NCBI GenBank assembly: GCA_910592005.1
Contig: CAJVPP010000020.1
Location: forward strand, 1-64,000
Direction: 5' to 3'
DNA length: 64,000 nt
DNA from: Funneliformis mosseae
Taxonomy: Eukaryota; Glomeromycota; Glomeromycetes; Glomerales; Glomeraceae
The stretch's first letter is position 1; each line of letters opens with the position of its first letter. The notes under the pieces were generated by a model. That model was not told where the DNA came from and ran no database searches. It saw only the letters and a program-made list of their open reading frames with translations. The position numbers and the translations under genes were made by a program. Shown piece by piece: positions 38,246 through 51,558 of this stretch.

Positions 38246-41200
38246 TATATATATATTTTAATAAAGAAAAAAAAAAAAATTTTTTTTTTCTCTTTCTCTT
38301 TTTTTTATTCTATACATATTTTTTTTTTTTGTTTATATTTTGTTTTTTATTTTTTTAATTTTTTTTTTTTTTTTGTACATTAACAAATTTTATTTATTTA
38401 TTTTTTTATTTAATTTGGAAGATAATGATATTGATAATATAATAATAAAAAAAAATAAATAAATAATAAAAATAAAAAAAAAAAAAGTGAGGGAAAATAT
38501 CTTTCTAGATTAATTTATTATATTTGAAATTCCATTATTTTCATAATTTTCATAATTTTCATAATTTTTTTTTTTTTTTGACCTATTATTGTCTTTATAA
38601 ATTTTTCTAATAAATGAAATAAATCGATTCAAATCAAAAAAATATAAAAATAAATAAATAAATAAATAAAAATAATAATAATAAAAAAAAATGACACATT
38701 TCTAAATTGCTGGTTCAAAGTTCCAAAAGAAGGCTTCGATTGCAACCACCGACTCCATTGGCGGAAAACCTTAACTAAATAAGCATGTATCGGACCTTCG
38801 ATTATGTCTTATTTTAGGTCCCAATTTGAAATTTGAATTCTTATTCTTCACGGTTAAGGTTTCACCAAAATCGTAAGTAAGAAAAACTTATTTGAGTTCA
38901 ATAATTAAGGCAGCAAATATTTCTGTTCAACAACGTGAATAAATTTGATTTTGGATGAACTTTAAGGTGAATGACCTTAGGCTAATAATCAAGATCCATA
39001 CCATGATGTATGTGAGTGGTGCTTCCAAACAATTCCTGTTGCGACCCGCTATCTGTTCTTTGCTGCTTCCTTTGCTGATAGTTATGCCTTTTTTGGGTTC
39101 ATTCATGTTTTGTTTTTTAAATTCTAACCGCTTCGACATCACCAAAAATTAAAGCAAGTCATTAAATTGCATGAGTGCACGATAAGTATTAATGTGCATC
39201 AAGTTTATCATAATATAATAATAATCAACATTTAACATCTCCATACGAGAAATCACATGAATCGATTTTTGCATAAGAACAAACCATTATTCGATCGGTT
39301 GAAAGATGCAAAGGATCATGACATAATCATCTTGAAAACCACTATCCATTATTAATCAATAATGTCAAATCCTGTAATTGTAATCCCGTTAAATCCGTTT
39401 AACCTGAGACATTTTTTTTTTTTTACCTTCTCATCTCAGTATATTTCTTTTTTTTCGTCGGCGAATCTGAGAGTATTTACATCACATAGATAGCATACAT
39501 AGGCATCTTGCATGAAAAAAAATTTTTTTTTTTTCTGTCGTAACATAAGAAATTAAGGTGTGATGTTGTTTATATTTTTATTTGTGATAAAACGATTAGG
39601 AATTAAAAATAAAATTAAAGATAAAAATAAAAAATAAAAATAAAAGAATCCAAAAGATGTTGTGCTACATGATAAAAGACCTAAAGTTCAAAAATTCAGT
39701 ACCAACCGTTATTCTCCCTTTGAAGGACACGTTTTCCCTTTATTCTTTTGACATTTTCGTTATAAAAAAACAAATAATTGGCACACAATATTAAAAAAAT
39801 TAAAAAAAGAATACTATTGTTAATAAGCAACGTACGTTTGGTACGTTTTTGGTGGTCCAAATTGATGAGATTTTTACAATAAGGGAAAAAAAAAAAAAAA
39901 AAAAGGTTTTAACTTTCAGATTTCGTAATACCTTAAAAGGCTTGCGACGAAAGATAAATAAACCCTAAACAAATAAATCTGCTAATGTTATATAATAAAG
40001 CAAACATGATAGGTTATCATCATATCACATTTATAATCACATCAAAATTAGTTTTTATGAAATGCAGCGTTTCTGTGTTGATCATACAAAATAGTCGGCT
40101 AAATTAATCATGTATGTATATCCCTAAATTTTTTCCCGCCTTTTTTTTTTTTTTTTTTAAAAAAAATATTCTTAAATCTCGGAAACCATATCCTGAATTT
40201 TTGTATTTTTGACTAATTAAATCTCATCCCTTAAATAAAGTAACATCATCTGAAAATTTTTTTAAGAAGAAAAGATCGACTATTTATTTTTATTAAAAAT
40301 ATAGGGGGAATTTTTTTTTTTTTTTTTTTTGCATTGTTTTAGGAAAAAAGAAAAAAAGAAAAAAATCTAGGTTTTCTGAAATCACCAATTTTAAACTGTT
40401 ACAAACAGTGCACATGTTTCTTTATTCTTCCTTTTTTTTTTTTAGGTTCATTAGAACAAAAAAAATTATAAGCCGTATTTCTTAAAAAAATTCAACACAC
40501 CAAATCAGGATACTATGATAATCCGATAAACAATAATATAAAAGTCGAACCCCACACATATATCTTCTGCGTAAAAGAAAGAAAGAACAAGAAAAAAAAA
40601 AATATCTTATTCGTCTTTAATTCTTTCTTTATACGGTACATCCCTTATGCAGAGTAAAAACAAACACCCTTGCTCTCCTCTTTATAAAGTCGAAAAACAT
40701 CAAATGATCCATTTTAACCGACCGATTAGGTAATCCAAAATGAAAACAATCAGTTTTTCGCCTTTGTATAAGGTCTATAAAGGAAGTATATACTTCTGTT
40801 CCTTTCTTTTGAAATCAAAATTACACAAAATTTATTAATTCATTCTTGTATTGTAAATAAAGGTTGATTTTTAAACAAGAAAATTATACGATCAACCCCC
40901 TAATTCATCCCATTAAGATTTCTGATTCATTCCAAATATGATAATAATTACGGAAAAAGACGACACTGGTGTTCAATTCCACACGAATGAAAATTTTTTT
41001 TCTAAATAATAAAAGTATTTGATTGTTATTAATATATTAATGAACAAGTATCCATTAAAAATGAACGAACTTTTTTTTTTTTATTTCTTTATCACAACAC
41101 AAGGTAATCCATATGATCAAAGAATTCAACAAGATGCGATAAATTATTGTCGTGTTTGCATAAAGTGCTATTCCAAATAAGATTTTCTGCATGTTGTAAG

Positions 41201-41836
41201 GTCTCGTATTTGTTGACCTTTGTGATCTTTAACGTTTCGCTACATGTTTTTAAATGTTCCGCGATATTTTTATCACAAGTCACTTATCATACATGGTTCA
41301 TATCACGCCATTAGAGATTTCATCATAGGTAGGATAAAAAAGTTGTTGTGCGCCCGTAATACCTTGAGCAAAAATTGACCCTAAATCCATGAATCACACC
41401 CTAATCCATTTATTTATTATAATAATAATAATAATAACAGAAACAAATTAAAAATTTTTTTTTGTATCTTGTTGCTCAACATTCGCGTAAGTATATATTT
41501 CGGAAATTATCAGAGATTTTTCATATCTATTTATATTGTCAAATGCGGATCTCATAATGACCATTTAATAATCGTTAGAACCTATGACCGTCCGTTCTTC
41601 TCATTTGGATATACATTGGAGCCGGGCGCTCTCGGATTTAGCTATCGAGGGGGAGTGAGAAGGATTAGGGATCATAATAACGCGTTGTGATGGTATGACT
41701 TTAAAAGAAATTAACGTTAATTTTGCTGTGTTATCTTGGTCGTGTTTGGGAAAAAAAAGAAGGAAATTAACGACGTTAAATAGACTTAATGCAGTATGTC
41801 AAAAGTACTTAATTTCAGTTTTTGTTTTTTATTGGT
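38246..41836. other. Intergenic region downstream of the HMG gene
   Basis: The first 450 bases are T/A tracts and AATAA-like motifs suited to 3' end formation. After that only short frames occur. One (41469-41690, plus) has even composition but no recognisable domain. Nothing further is supported. Confidence 0.45.
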
Positions 41837-44736
41837 TCTTGCGTCGGAAAATCATCTTTGAATAAGCTATGTTGTCTTTCCCATTTACCACATGTAAATA
41901 AAGGTCGATCTCTATTAACTCGCTACTTTTGAAATTTTCGTCAATCAAATTAGTAATCTCTAGTTCCTTACATGGTAATGCGGACCGGAGCTATTTCAAC
42001 AGTTAATTTTCCATTTTGCATCTGCGTTACTATTGGATGTTGATCCACTAGGACAAAAAGTTCAAACTTGCATAGGTTGATTCCCCCCCGAATTTAATTT
42101 GTACGTCTTTTGGACTATTAAAAAAGTAATTTGAGACCTTTTACTTTTTTTTTTTTTACATTTTCAAACGTCGTTAAACATTGCGTATCACATTTTTCCC
42201 AGTTTACGTTTAAAAAAAAGAAAATATTTGTTATTATTATTATATATGCATCATCTGTCCAATGTATTCTTTCGTTTCACACCTTTTTTATTTTACTCAT
42301 ATCCCTGAACCTTCTTATTATCGAATTTATCAATTAAAATGACAGTTTTGAATGAACAAAGTTCCGTCAATTATACAAATGCTTCCTGATGGCTTCATTG
42401 TTTAGGAAAAAAAAAATTTTTTTGGCCCCGAAGAAAAAACGCGAGATATGATACACCTTATCCCTTATCTTATGTTTATTTCCACTTTTCAAAAAGGAAT
42501 CCTCTTATCGCTTATTTATTTGTGTATTTACCATTTAACAAATTTTTTTTTTTTTTTAAAAAAAAAGCCACACCTTCTTGATCAGTATCCTGTGCGCACA
42601 TTTTACCTATTATTATTTATTATTATTATTGTTGTTGTTGTTGTTATCAAATTTCTCATCAAATGGTATCATCCTGTTTCGTAAAAATAATAAGGGTTCA
42701 TGTGTCTGCTCATTGTTTATTGAACTCTTGAATTTTCCACCCTAACGCGATCCCCCTTTACGAATGAAATTTTTTAAGCAATTAACTCACGGCATGGCAA
42801 ATTGAATTTTTTTTTTTTGGCGGGAACATGATGGTTACAATGTTTTGCATGAAACATAATTTTTCTTGTGTGTTTGTTTTTTACTTTAAAAAAATAGTTT
42901 TTTTTTTTTTTTTTATCCAATCCAATAAAACCAATTAATTTTGTATATTCGGATGTGTATATATGTAGTAGATTGATTAATTAATTACCCTTGATATCAC
43001 ATTTCTTGATCATCGGATATTTTTTTGGCGATTGACCTTTTTTTTTTAGCATTTTTTTTTTTTGATCTTCGGGTAAATGAGGTAAATTCTTGAAATATGC
43101 TTGGTACCTTGGCGCGACAAAAACAATAATAATTACCCTGCATATTTATTACTACTAATAATACGCGAGAGTGAGATGTTATAGGGTCATATTTATCGAA
43201 TCTACCGTGTATCAAAAAAAAAAAAAAATTTGTAAAACTTGATCCCGAATTAAATAAGCAAATTAATCATTTCAACCTCCGTCGTTTAAAAAAGAAAAAA
43301 AAAATCAAAAGAAAGTATATACACACGCATACACACACCGGTTGTTATGTTATGATATGCGTCCGTATTTTTTTTAAAAAAATGATTCGCCTTTGGCGTG
43401 AGGCGGCGATTCGAACGAGAGAGCGGTGATAACGAGATTCGTCAACCCTTAAACGCACATCACGAACTTATGAGGTTTATCTATTTTTTTTTCCTATTAA
43501 GATGGTGCCTTTTGACAAGGGTGAGCCGACATCCAATATTTTTAGGGGTCAGGGAAATTCCATGTCTTACCTGGGGTGGTACCCTCGGAAAAGTATCCGG
43601 TGAAGGAAATTATTTTTTTTTTTTTTTAATGTTTCTCAGGATTTGTAATATAATTGACATGTTCATATAAATTAACATAATGATTTACATAATTTAAAAA
43701 AAAAATAAACCCTGAATTCCGAAGATTTAATCGTTATAGATTTTATTGTTGTGTGACGACAATTAGTTCAGTTTAGGTAAGAAAATAAATAACAATGATC
43801 GATTTTATTATACAATCAATATAAATTTTATTATAGCACAAAATCTGAAACCTATCTATATTCGTATGAATAAACATATATACATACGTAACGTTACAGG
43901 TTGTAAATAAAATTTATTAATTGACTGGGTACGTTTTACTATTTTTCCAAGGGTTGGTGCATATATTATTAACCTAGTACCCTAGTGAAGATTTACATAT
44001 AAAAAAAAGCCATGATTTCATTACCTTTTTTTGTTAAATCAAAATTATTATACCGCATCTTACAATTCCACTTTTTTTATATCGCTATTATTCAACTTAA
44101 GTACCGTGATATATATTTTCTTAGTCAAAGGGTTGAAATACAAGAATATGTTCATGATAATGATATTATTCTACTAAGAAGCTCCAGTGGTGTAGTGGTT
44201 ATCACGCGTGCTTCACACGCACGAGGCCCTCGGTTCGATCCCGAGCTGGAGCAACTTGTTATTTTAAAAAATCGACCATATGATATTTACGATCTTTTTC
44301 TAATTTTTTATTTTGCATGTGACTTTTCATAACATAAAAAAAAAAATAAAAATTGATTTAATTTTTTTATTTTAATCTTAATGGATTTATTTTATCTTAA
44401 AAAAAAAAAAATTTTACATTATCAATTCGCATAAAAAAAAAGAATACCCGATCACCTTTTTACCTTTTTTATTTAATCTAATTTTTTAAATTAATCGATA
44501 CGCATAAAAAAAATATATCATGAAATCCATCATTTGACAAGGAAAGAAAAAAGAATCGAGGTGATCGGGGAAAAAAACAAATTTACAATTGTTCATTTTG
44601 TTATAAATCCTCCGAAAAAAAAAAGGGGGAAGAAAAACGTATCAAAAAGGATGAAAAAAGAAAAAAAAAAGAAAGGATAAAAACCCCAATGTCCGTCTAA
44701 TTTTTGTGGTGTTATAAATTTACAAAGAGGAGAGTT

Positions 44737-44768
<32 letters not shown>

Positions 44769-44854
44769 TCGTGCGCCCTCAAAAGCAAAATAGTTACTAA
44801 CTAAGCAGGGAACACTATTGTCTAAGGAAGCTGGAGACTAGAAATTTAAAGATT

Positions 44855-44888
<34 letters not shown>

Positions 44889-46112
44889 GTTTCTATTTTG
44901 CAATCAATATATATATTTGTTGAAAGTAGGTACCATCATCTTTCGTTTGATGCTTTATATGTTTTGTCTATAAGGACGCTAATGTAATTTAGATAATCTT
45001 AGGTTTAATATCAAATGATATTATCTATATTAAAAATGATATTAGGTAATGTATGTCAGAGCCCTAAAATGTAGTAAGTAGTATGTATTGATACTGTATT
45101 TATTGTGAGTCTATGTCTGGTTCCTGACGCCATTCGATATATATCTCTTAACCAGGAATTCTAAAATCTTTTTATCAAGGTCTATGGCCACCTTCTCTAC
45201 TTCTCTGATTTGGTTCTCGTCCAAAAATATCAACGAATCCTTCACGACCACTGTGTCTCATCACATCAAATATGTCTCTCGCGTTAACAGGTGTACCGAG
45301 TGGATCAAAATCTTCATTCATATCATCACTGCTCCCAATTTCATGATGACGATTACTTCGAATGTCATCTTGAAGGAACATATGACGACGATGATTATGA
45401 AAGTGTGAATGATGATGATAATGTAGATGATGATGATGATGCCTGTCATCATTATCATCGATACTACTATCAAGAATTTCATAATCCTCATCGGGAGGAG
45501 TTGGCGTCGACGGAAACGGTGGAGGAAGAGCTATAAAACGTAAATGACCCCCATCATGAACGTTTAAGGGTGGACTTGGCTGTGGGAATACACGAGCGGG
45601 AATATTACCAAACTGAAAGTGATTATCTGTCATGGGGAAATGATGATTTAAAGGGTTGTCGGATAACCTGCATATCTGAACGGGTTGATTATTTTGATGT
45701 TGTATTTGAACCTGATAACGAGGTTGATTTGGTTGTCCGTCCTATTAACTCAAAGAAATTTGAGTCTGTAAATTCATTAAAGTACAAGAGAAAGAATTGA
45801 AAAACACAAGCTTAATTCGTAAAGAAAAAGTTTGAATAATAAATTTTACCTCAATGGGTTCAGGAATGTTTGGTGTCATCCCTGACACGGACTTTACGGC
45901 GATTAGGATACCACCCCGATATGAATTAAGGTTCTCGATTTCTGATTGATAAACGAACGCCAACCTATTAATGGTTAAAAAATGTACGCATTGAGTGGGT
46001 GGGTAAACGGGAGATTTGGATGAAATTTTTAAACACGACTGACCTTGAACTTTCTTCGGATTCATATATATTTTTAATACTGGTGTCAACCTCTTGTTCA
46101 GCCCTTTCTAAC
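41837..46112. repeat. Tandem duplication, unit 1 (4,276 bp)
   Basis: Every block compared with 46113-50388 is identical at an offset of 4,276, including a 13-T run, a 25-A run and a 29-T run. The unit contains an intergenic stretch, tRNA-Val(CAC) and the 3' exons of an E2F gene. The pentamer TCTTG lies at the left edge (41837-41841), at the unit junction (46113-46117) and at the right edge (50389-50393), which marks the breakpoint. The unit ends inside an E2F exon, so this copy of that gene lacks its 5' part. Confidence 0.95.
44181..44253 (+). tRNA. tRNA-Val (anticodon CAC), copy 1
   Basis: The acceptor arm GCTCCAG pairs with CTGGAGC, followed by discriminator A. The anticodon stem CGTGC/GCACG encloses the loop TTCACAC with anticodon CAC, which reads GUG (Val). 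The T arm contains GGTTCGATCC. The cloverleaf is complete in 73 nt with no intron, and CCA is not encoded, as usual in eukaryotes. A T-rich stretch follows within 60 bases and could end RNA polymerase III transcription. Confidence 0.95.
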
Positions 46113-46117
46113 TCTTG
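45175..46117 (-). pseudogene. E2F gene fragment lacking its 5' half (duplicate)
   Basis: This repeats the 3' part of the E2F gene at 49451-51144. Corresponding exons are 46044-46117 (only 74 of 168 bases of the coiled-coil exon), 45850-45964 and 45175-45741. The first exons and the whole DNA-binding domain are missing, because the upstream sequence is the start of unit 2 rather than the rest of the gene. It has no mutations relative to the intact copy. If transcribed, it could encode only the marked-box remainder and the His-rich C-terminus. Confidence 0.9.
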
Positions 46118-49012
46118 CGTCGGAAAATCATCTTTGAATAAGCTATGTTGTCTTTCCCATTTACCACATGTAAATAAAGGTCGATCTCTATTAACTCGCT
46201 ACTTTTGAAATTTTCGTCAATCAAATTAGTAATCTCTAGTTCCTTACATGGTAATGCGGACCGGAGCTATTTCAACAGTTAATTTTCCATTTTGCATCTG
46301 CGTTACTATTGGATGTTGATCCACTAGGACAAAAAGTTCAAACTTGCATAGGTTGATTCCCCCCCGAATTTAATTTGTACGTCTTTTGGACTATTAAAAA
46401 AGTAATTTGAGACCTTTTACTTTTTTTTTTTTTACATTTTCAAACGTCGTTAAACATTGCGTATCACATTTTTCCCAGTTTACGTTTAAAAAAAAGAAAA
46501 TATTTGTTATTATTATTATATATGCATCATCTGTCCAATGTATTCTTTCGTTTCACACCTTTTTTATTTTACTCATATCCCTGAACCTTCTTATTATCGA
46601 ATTTATCAATTAAAATGACAGTTTTGAATGAACAAAGTTCCGTCAATTATACAAATGCTTCCTGATGGCTTCATTGTTTAGGAAAAAAAAAATTTTTTTG
46701 GCCCCGAAGAAAAAACGCGAGATATGATACACCTTATCCCTTATCTTATGTTTATTTCCACTTTTCAAAAAGGAATCCTCTTATCGCTTATTTATTTGTG
46801 TATTTACCATTTAACAAATTTTTTTTTTTTTTTAAAAAAAAAGCCACACCTTCTTGATCAGTATCCTGTGCGCACATTTTACCTATTATTATTTATTATT
46901 ATTATTGTTGTTGTTGTTGTTATCAAATTTCTCATCAAATGGTATCATCCTGTTTCGTAAAAATAATAAGGGTTCATGTGTCTGCTCATTGTTTATTGAA
47001 CTCTTGAATTTTCCACCCTAACGCGATCCCCCTTTACGAATGAAATTTTTTAAGCAATTAACTCACGGCATGGCAAATTGAATTTTTTTTTTTTGGCGGG
47101 AACATGATGGTTACAATGTTTTGCATGAAACATAATTTTTCTTGTGTGTTTGTTTTTTACTTTAAAAAAATAGTTTTTTTTTTTTTTTTTATCCAATCCA
47201 ATAAAACCAATTAATTTTGTATATTCGGATGTGTATATATGTAGTAGATTGATTAATTAATTACCCTTGATATCACATTTCTTGATCATCGGATATTTTT
47301 TTGGCGATTGACCTTTTTTTTTTAGCATTTTTTTTTTTTGATCTTCGGGTAAATGAGGTAAATTCTTGAAATATGCTTGGTACCTTGGCGCGACAAAAAC
47401 AATAATAATTACCCTGCATATTTATTACTACTAATAATACGCGAGAGTGAGATGTTATAGGGTCATATTTATCGAATCTACCGTGTATCAAAAAAAAAAA
47501 AAAATTTGTAAAACTTGATCCCGAATTAAATAAGCAAATTAATCATTTCAACCTCCGTCGTTTAAAAAAGAAAAAAAAAATCAAAAGAAAGTATATACAC
47601 ACGCATACACACACCGGTTGTTATGTTATGATATGCGTCCGTATTTTTTTTAAAAAAATGATTCGCCTTTGGCGTGAGGCGGCGATTCGAACGAGAGAGC
47701 GGTGATAACGAGATTCGTCAACCCTTAAACGCACATCACGAACTTATGAGGTTTATCTATTTTTTTTTCCTATTAAGATGGTGCCTTTTGACAAGGGTGA
47801 GCCGACATCCAATATTTTTAGGGGTCAGGGAAATTCCATGTCTTACCTGGGGTGGTACCCTCGGAAAAGTATCCGGTGAAGGAAATTATTTTTTTTTTTT
47901 TTTAATGTTTCTCAGGATTTGTAATATAATTGACATGTTCATATAAATTAACATAATGATTTACATAATTTAAAAAAAAAATAAACCCTGAATTCCGAAG
48001 ATTTAATCGTTATAGATTTTATTGTTGTGTGACGACAATTAGTTCAGTTTAGGTAAGAAAATAAATAACAATGATCGATTTTATTATACAATCAATATAA
48101 ATTTTATTATAGCACAAAATCTGAAACCTATCTATATTCGTATGAATAAACATATATACATACGTAACGTTACAGGTTGTAAATAAAATTTATTAATTGA
48201 CTGGGTACGTTTTACTATTTTTCCAAGGGTTGGTGCATATATTATTAACCTAGTACCCTAGTGAAGATTTACATATAAAAAAAAGCCATGATTTCATTAC
48301 CTTTTTTTGTTAAATCAAAATTATTATACCGCATCTTACAATTCCACTTTTTTTATATCGCTATTATTCAACTTAAGTACCGTGATATATATTTTCTTAG
48401 TCAAAGGGTTGAAATACAAGAATATGTTCATGATAATGATATTATTCTACTAAGAAGCTCCAGTGGTGTAGTGGTTATCACGCGTGCTTCACACGCACGA
48501 GGCCCTCGGTTCGATCCCGAGCTGGAGCAACTTGTTATTTTAAAAAATCGACCATATGATATTTACGATCTTTTTCTAATTTTTTATTTTGCATGTGACT
48601 TTTCATAACATAAAAAAAAAAATAAAAATTGATTTAATTTTTTTATTTTAATCTTAATGGATTTATTTTATCTTAAAAAAAAAAAAATTTTACATTATCA
48701 ATTCGCATAAAAAAAAAGAATACCCGATCACCTTTTTACCTTTTTTATTTAATCTAATTTTTTAAATTAATCGATACGCATAAAAAAAATATATCATGAA
48801 ATCCATCATTTGACAAGGAAAGAAAAAAGAATCGAGGTGATCGGGGAAAAAAACAAATTTACAATTGTTCATTTTGTTATAAATCCTCCGAAAAAAAAAA
48901 GGGGGAAGAAAAACGTATCAAAAAGGATGAAAAAAGAAAAAAAAAAGAAAGGATAAAAACCCCAATGTCCGTCTAATTTTTGTGGTGTTATAAATTTACA
49001 AAGAGGAGAGTT

Positions 49013-49044
<32 letters not shown>

Positions 49045-49130
49045 TCGTGCGCCCTCAAAAGCAAAATAGTTACTAACTAAGCAGGGAACACTATTGTCTA
49101 AGGAAGCTGGAGACTAGAAATTTAAAGATT

Positions 49131-49164
<34 letters not shown>

Positions 49165-50388
49165 GTTTCTATTTTGCAATCAATATATATATTTGTTGAA
49201 AGTAGGTACCATCATCTTTCGTTTGATGCTTTATATGTTTTGTCTATAAGGACGCTAATGTAATTTAGATAATCTTAGGTTTAATATCAAATGATATTAT
49301 CTATATTAAAAATGATATTAGGTAATGTATGTCAGAGCCCTAAAATGTAGTAAGTAGTATGTATTGATACTGTATTTATTGTGAGTCTATGTCTGGTTCC
49401 TGACGCCATTCGATATATATCTCTTAACCAGGAATTCTAAAATCTTTTTATCAAGGTCTATGGCCACCTTCTCTACTTCTCTGATTTGGTTCTCGTCCAA
49501 AAATATCAACGAATCCTTCACGACCACTGTGTCTCATCACATCAAATATGTCTCTCGCGTTAACAGGTGTACCGAGTGGATCAAAATCTTCATTCATATC
49601 ATCACTGCTCCCAATTTCATGATGACGATTACTTCGAATGTCATCTTGAAGGAACATATGACGACGATGATTATGAAAGTGTGAATGATGATGATAATGT
49701 AGATGATGATGATGATGCCTGTCATCATTATCATCGATACTACTATCAAGAATTTCATAATCCTCATCGGGAGGAGTTGGCGTCGACGGAAACGGTGGAG
49801 GAAGAGCTATAAAACGTAAATGACCCCCATCATGAACGTTTAAGGGTGGACTTGGCTGTGGGAATACACGAGCGGGAATATTACCAAACTGAAAGTGATT
49901 ATCTGTCATGGGGAAATGATGATTTAAAGGGTTGTCGGATAACCTGCATATCTGAACGGGTTGATTATTTTGATGTTGTATTTGAACCTGATAACGAGGT
50001 TGATTTGGTTGTCCGTCCTATTAACTCAAAGAAATTTGAGTCTGTAAATTCATTAAAGTACAAGAGAAAGAATTGAAAAACACAAGCTTAATTCGTAAAG
50101 AAAAAGTTTGAATAATAAATTTTACCTCAATGGGTTCAGGAATGTTTGGTGTCATCCCTGACACGGACTTTACGGCGATTAGGATACCACCCCGATATGA
50201 ATTAAGGTTCTCGATTTCTGATTGATAAACGAACGCCAACCTATTAATGGTTAAAAAATGTACGCATTGAGTGGGTGGGTAAACGGGAGATTTGGATGAA
50301 ATTTTTAAACACGACTGACCTTGAACTTTCTTCGGATTCATATATATTTTTAATACTGGTGTCAACCTCTTGTTCAGCCCTTTCTAAC
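46113..50388. repeat. Tandem duplication, unit 2 (4,276 bp)
   Basis: This copy remains joined to the 5' exons of the E2F gene at 50389-51144, so it contains the functional 3' end of that gene. It has the same content as unit 1. The lack of differences even in long homopolymers means the event is very recent, is kept identical by conversion, or is an assembly duplication. Confidence 0.95.
48457..48529 (+). tRNA. tRNA-Val (anticodon CAC), copy 2
   Basis: Identical to the tRNA at 44181-44253, offset by exactly 4,276 bases, with the same flanks on both sides. The internal A and B box regions are carried within the duplicated gene, so both copies should be equally transcribable if the duplication is real. 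Confidence 0.95.
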
Positions 50389-51144
50389 TCTTGACGTTCG
50401 GATTCCAAATTTTCATTTGCAGCCCTGAGTTCTTCAATTCTCCGTTTATAGTCTTGGCGTATAGCTGGTTGTTGCTGTTGTGTACCCCTGTAAGAATTAT
50501 CATTGGTGATGATTGTGAAAATTATTTACGCGATTATATCACCAATGGGCAAGGAGAATGCGCATTTCTGTTGTACAAAGCAAAACCATAAAATTACAAG
50601 AGCTTTGCTCAACTAAAAAACAAATATAACACACACACTTACTTCCAACGAACATGATTCTTTGAATTTTTTTCAATTAAACCAATTCCTTCCAACACGT
50701 TTGTAATATCGTAAATTCTTCGCTTTTGAACTTCTAAGGCGGTTGCTGCTGTGTTTAGGTCCAAGTCACCATCCTTTGCTCCCATAAGTAGATTCACAAA
50801 CTTTTTGGTAAGTAGACCGAGAGAACTGTCATAACGACATGAGCCGGCGACGACAGCACCGGAGGTGTCTTTAACATACAAAAAAAAAAATATATATATA
50901 TATTTATAAAATACTTTAGAAGGTACAGTTCAGACATCATAGCTCATTTCAAGAGAAAGGCGGAAGAGTTGTTGTTACCGTTCGTCGGAGATTCCAACGG
51001 AGTTTGCTTTTTAGGTGTACTTTTCCTCCGAGCTTGTCGAGGTGGTTGTGTGAATGGATTTGACCTTGTTGAAGATGAGGGAGGATTGAGCCTTTGTGAA
51101 GCGGTACCTCGACGGGAGTTGGCGGAAGGAGAGTTCAATGACAT
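49451..51144 (-). CDS. E2F transcription factor
   Basis: Five exons on the minus strand: 50979-51144, 50643-50868, 50320-50487, 50126-50240 and 49451-50017. All introns are GT-AG and phases join without a break to give 413 residues. After a Ser/Pro/Arg-rich N-terminus, the winged-helix DNA-binding domain (about 66-131) has [14 protein letters not shown] and the signature [18 protein letters not shown] (105-122), which separates E2F from DP proteins. A coiled coil (about 135-185, [20 protein letters not shown]) and marked box (about 188-240, [12 protein letters not shown]...QPRYQVQI) serve dimerisation with DP. The C-terminus has a His-rich run (326-344) and acidic DFDPL...ARDIFDV (about 369-385), resembling a retinoblastoma-binding segment. 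It should control G1/S genes. The 3' exons lie inside duplication unit 2. Confidence 0.93.
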
Positions 51145-51521
51145 ATCTTGTAGAAGGTTTTTTTTTTTTTTTTTTTCTATTTTTCCTTTCCGCTTGTAGG
51201 TTGACCGAAATAAAAATAAAAAAAAATGAATCTAATGATATGCGGTGCAATAAGATATTGATGAGACGTCACCGAGCGTTTTTTTTTCCCTTAATGAAAG
51301 AACCCTAAAAAAGCTCGTTATGTGATCATTAGCCAATAACATATTGTTAAAAATAATATGCATTGGATAATTTTAATCTATCCGCGTAAATGGCGCGCGG
51401 GGAATAGTTCTAACTGGTGCGGGACCATTGTAGGTACTTAGAAACCTTCTAAATGAAGCATAATTGCTGTGGTAAATTTTACCAAATGAGTGAAGAATGG
51501 CCGAAGAGTTTTTGTTTAATT

Positions 51522-51558
<37 letters not shown>

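Noticed and set aside
43398..43670. 90-codon plus-strand frame, repeated at 47674-47946
   Set aside because: Phe-rich runs come from T tracts. The second copy exists only because of the tandem duplication, so repetition is not evidence of coding.
45184..45800. Plus-strand frames with Asp/His runs opposite E2F
   Set aside because: They are antisense shadows of the E2F C-terminal exon; the His run there on the minus strand explains the Asp run.
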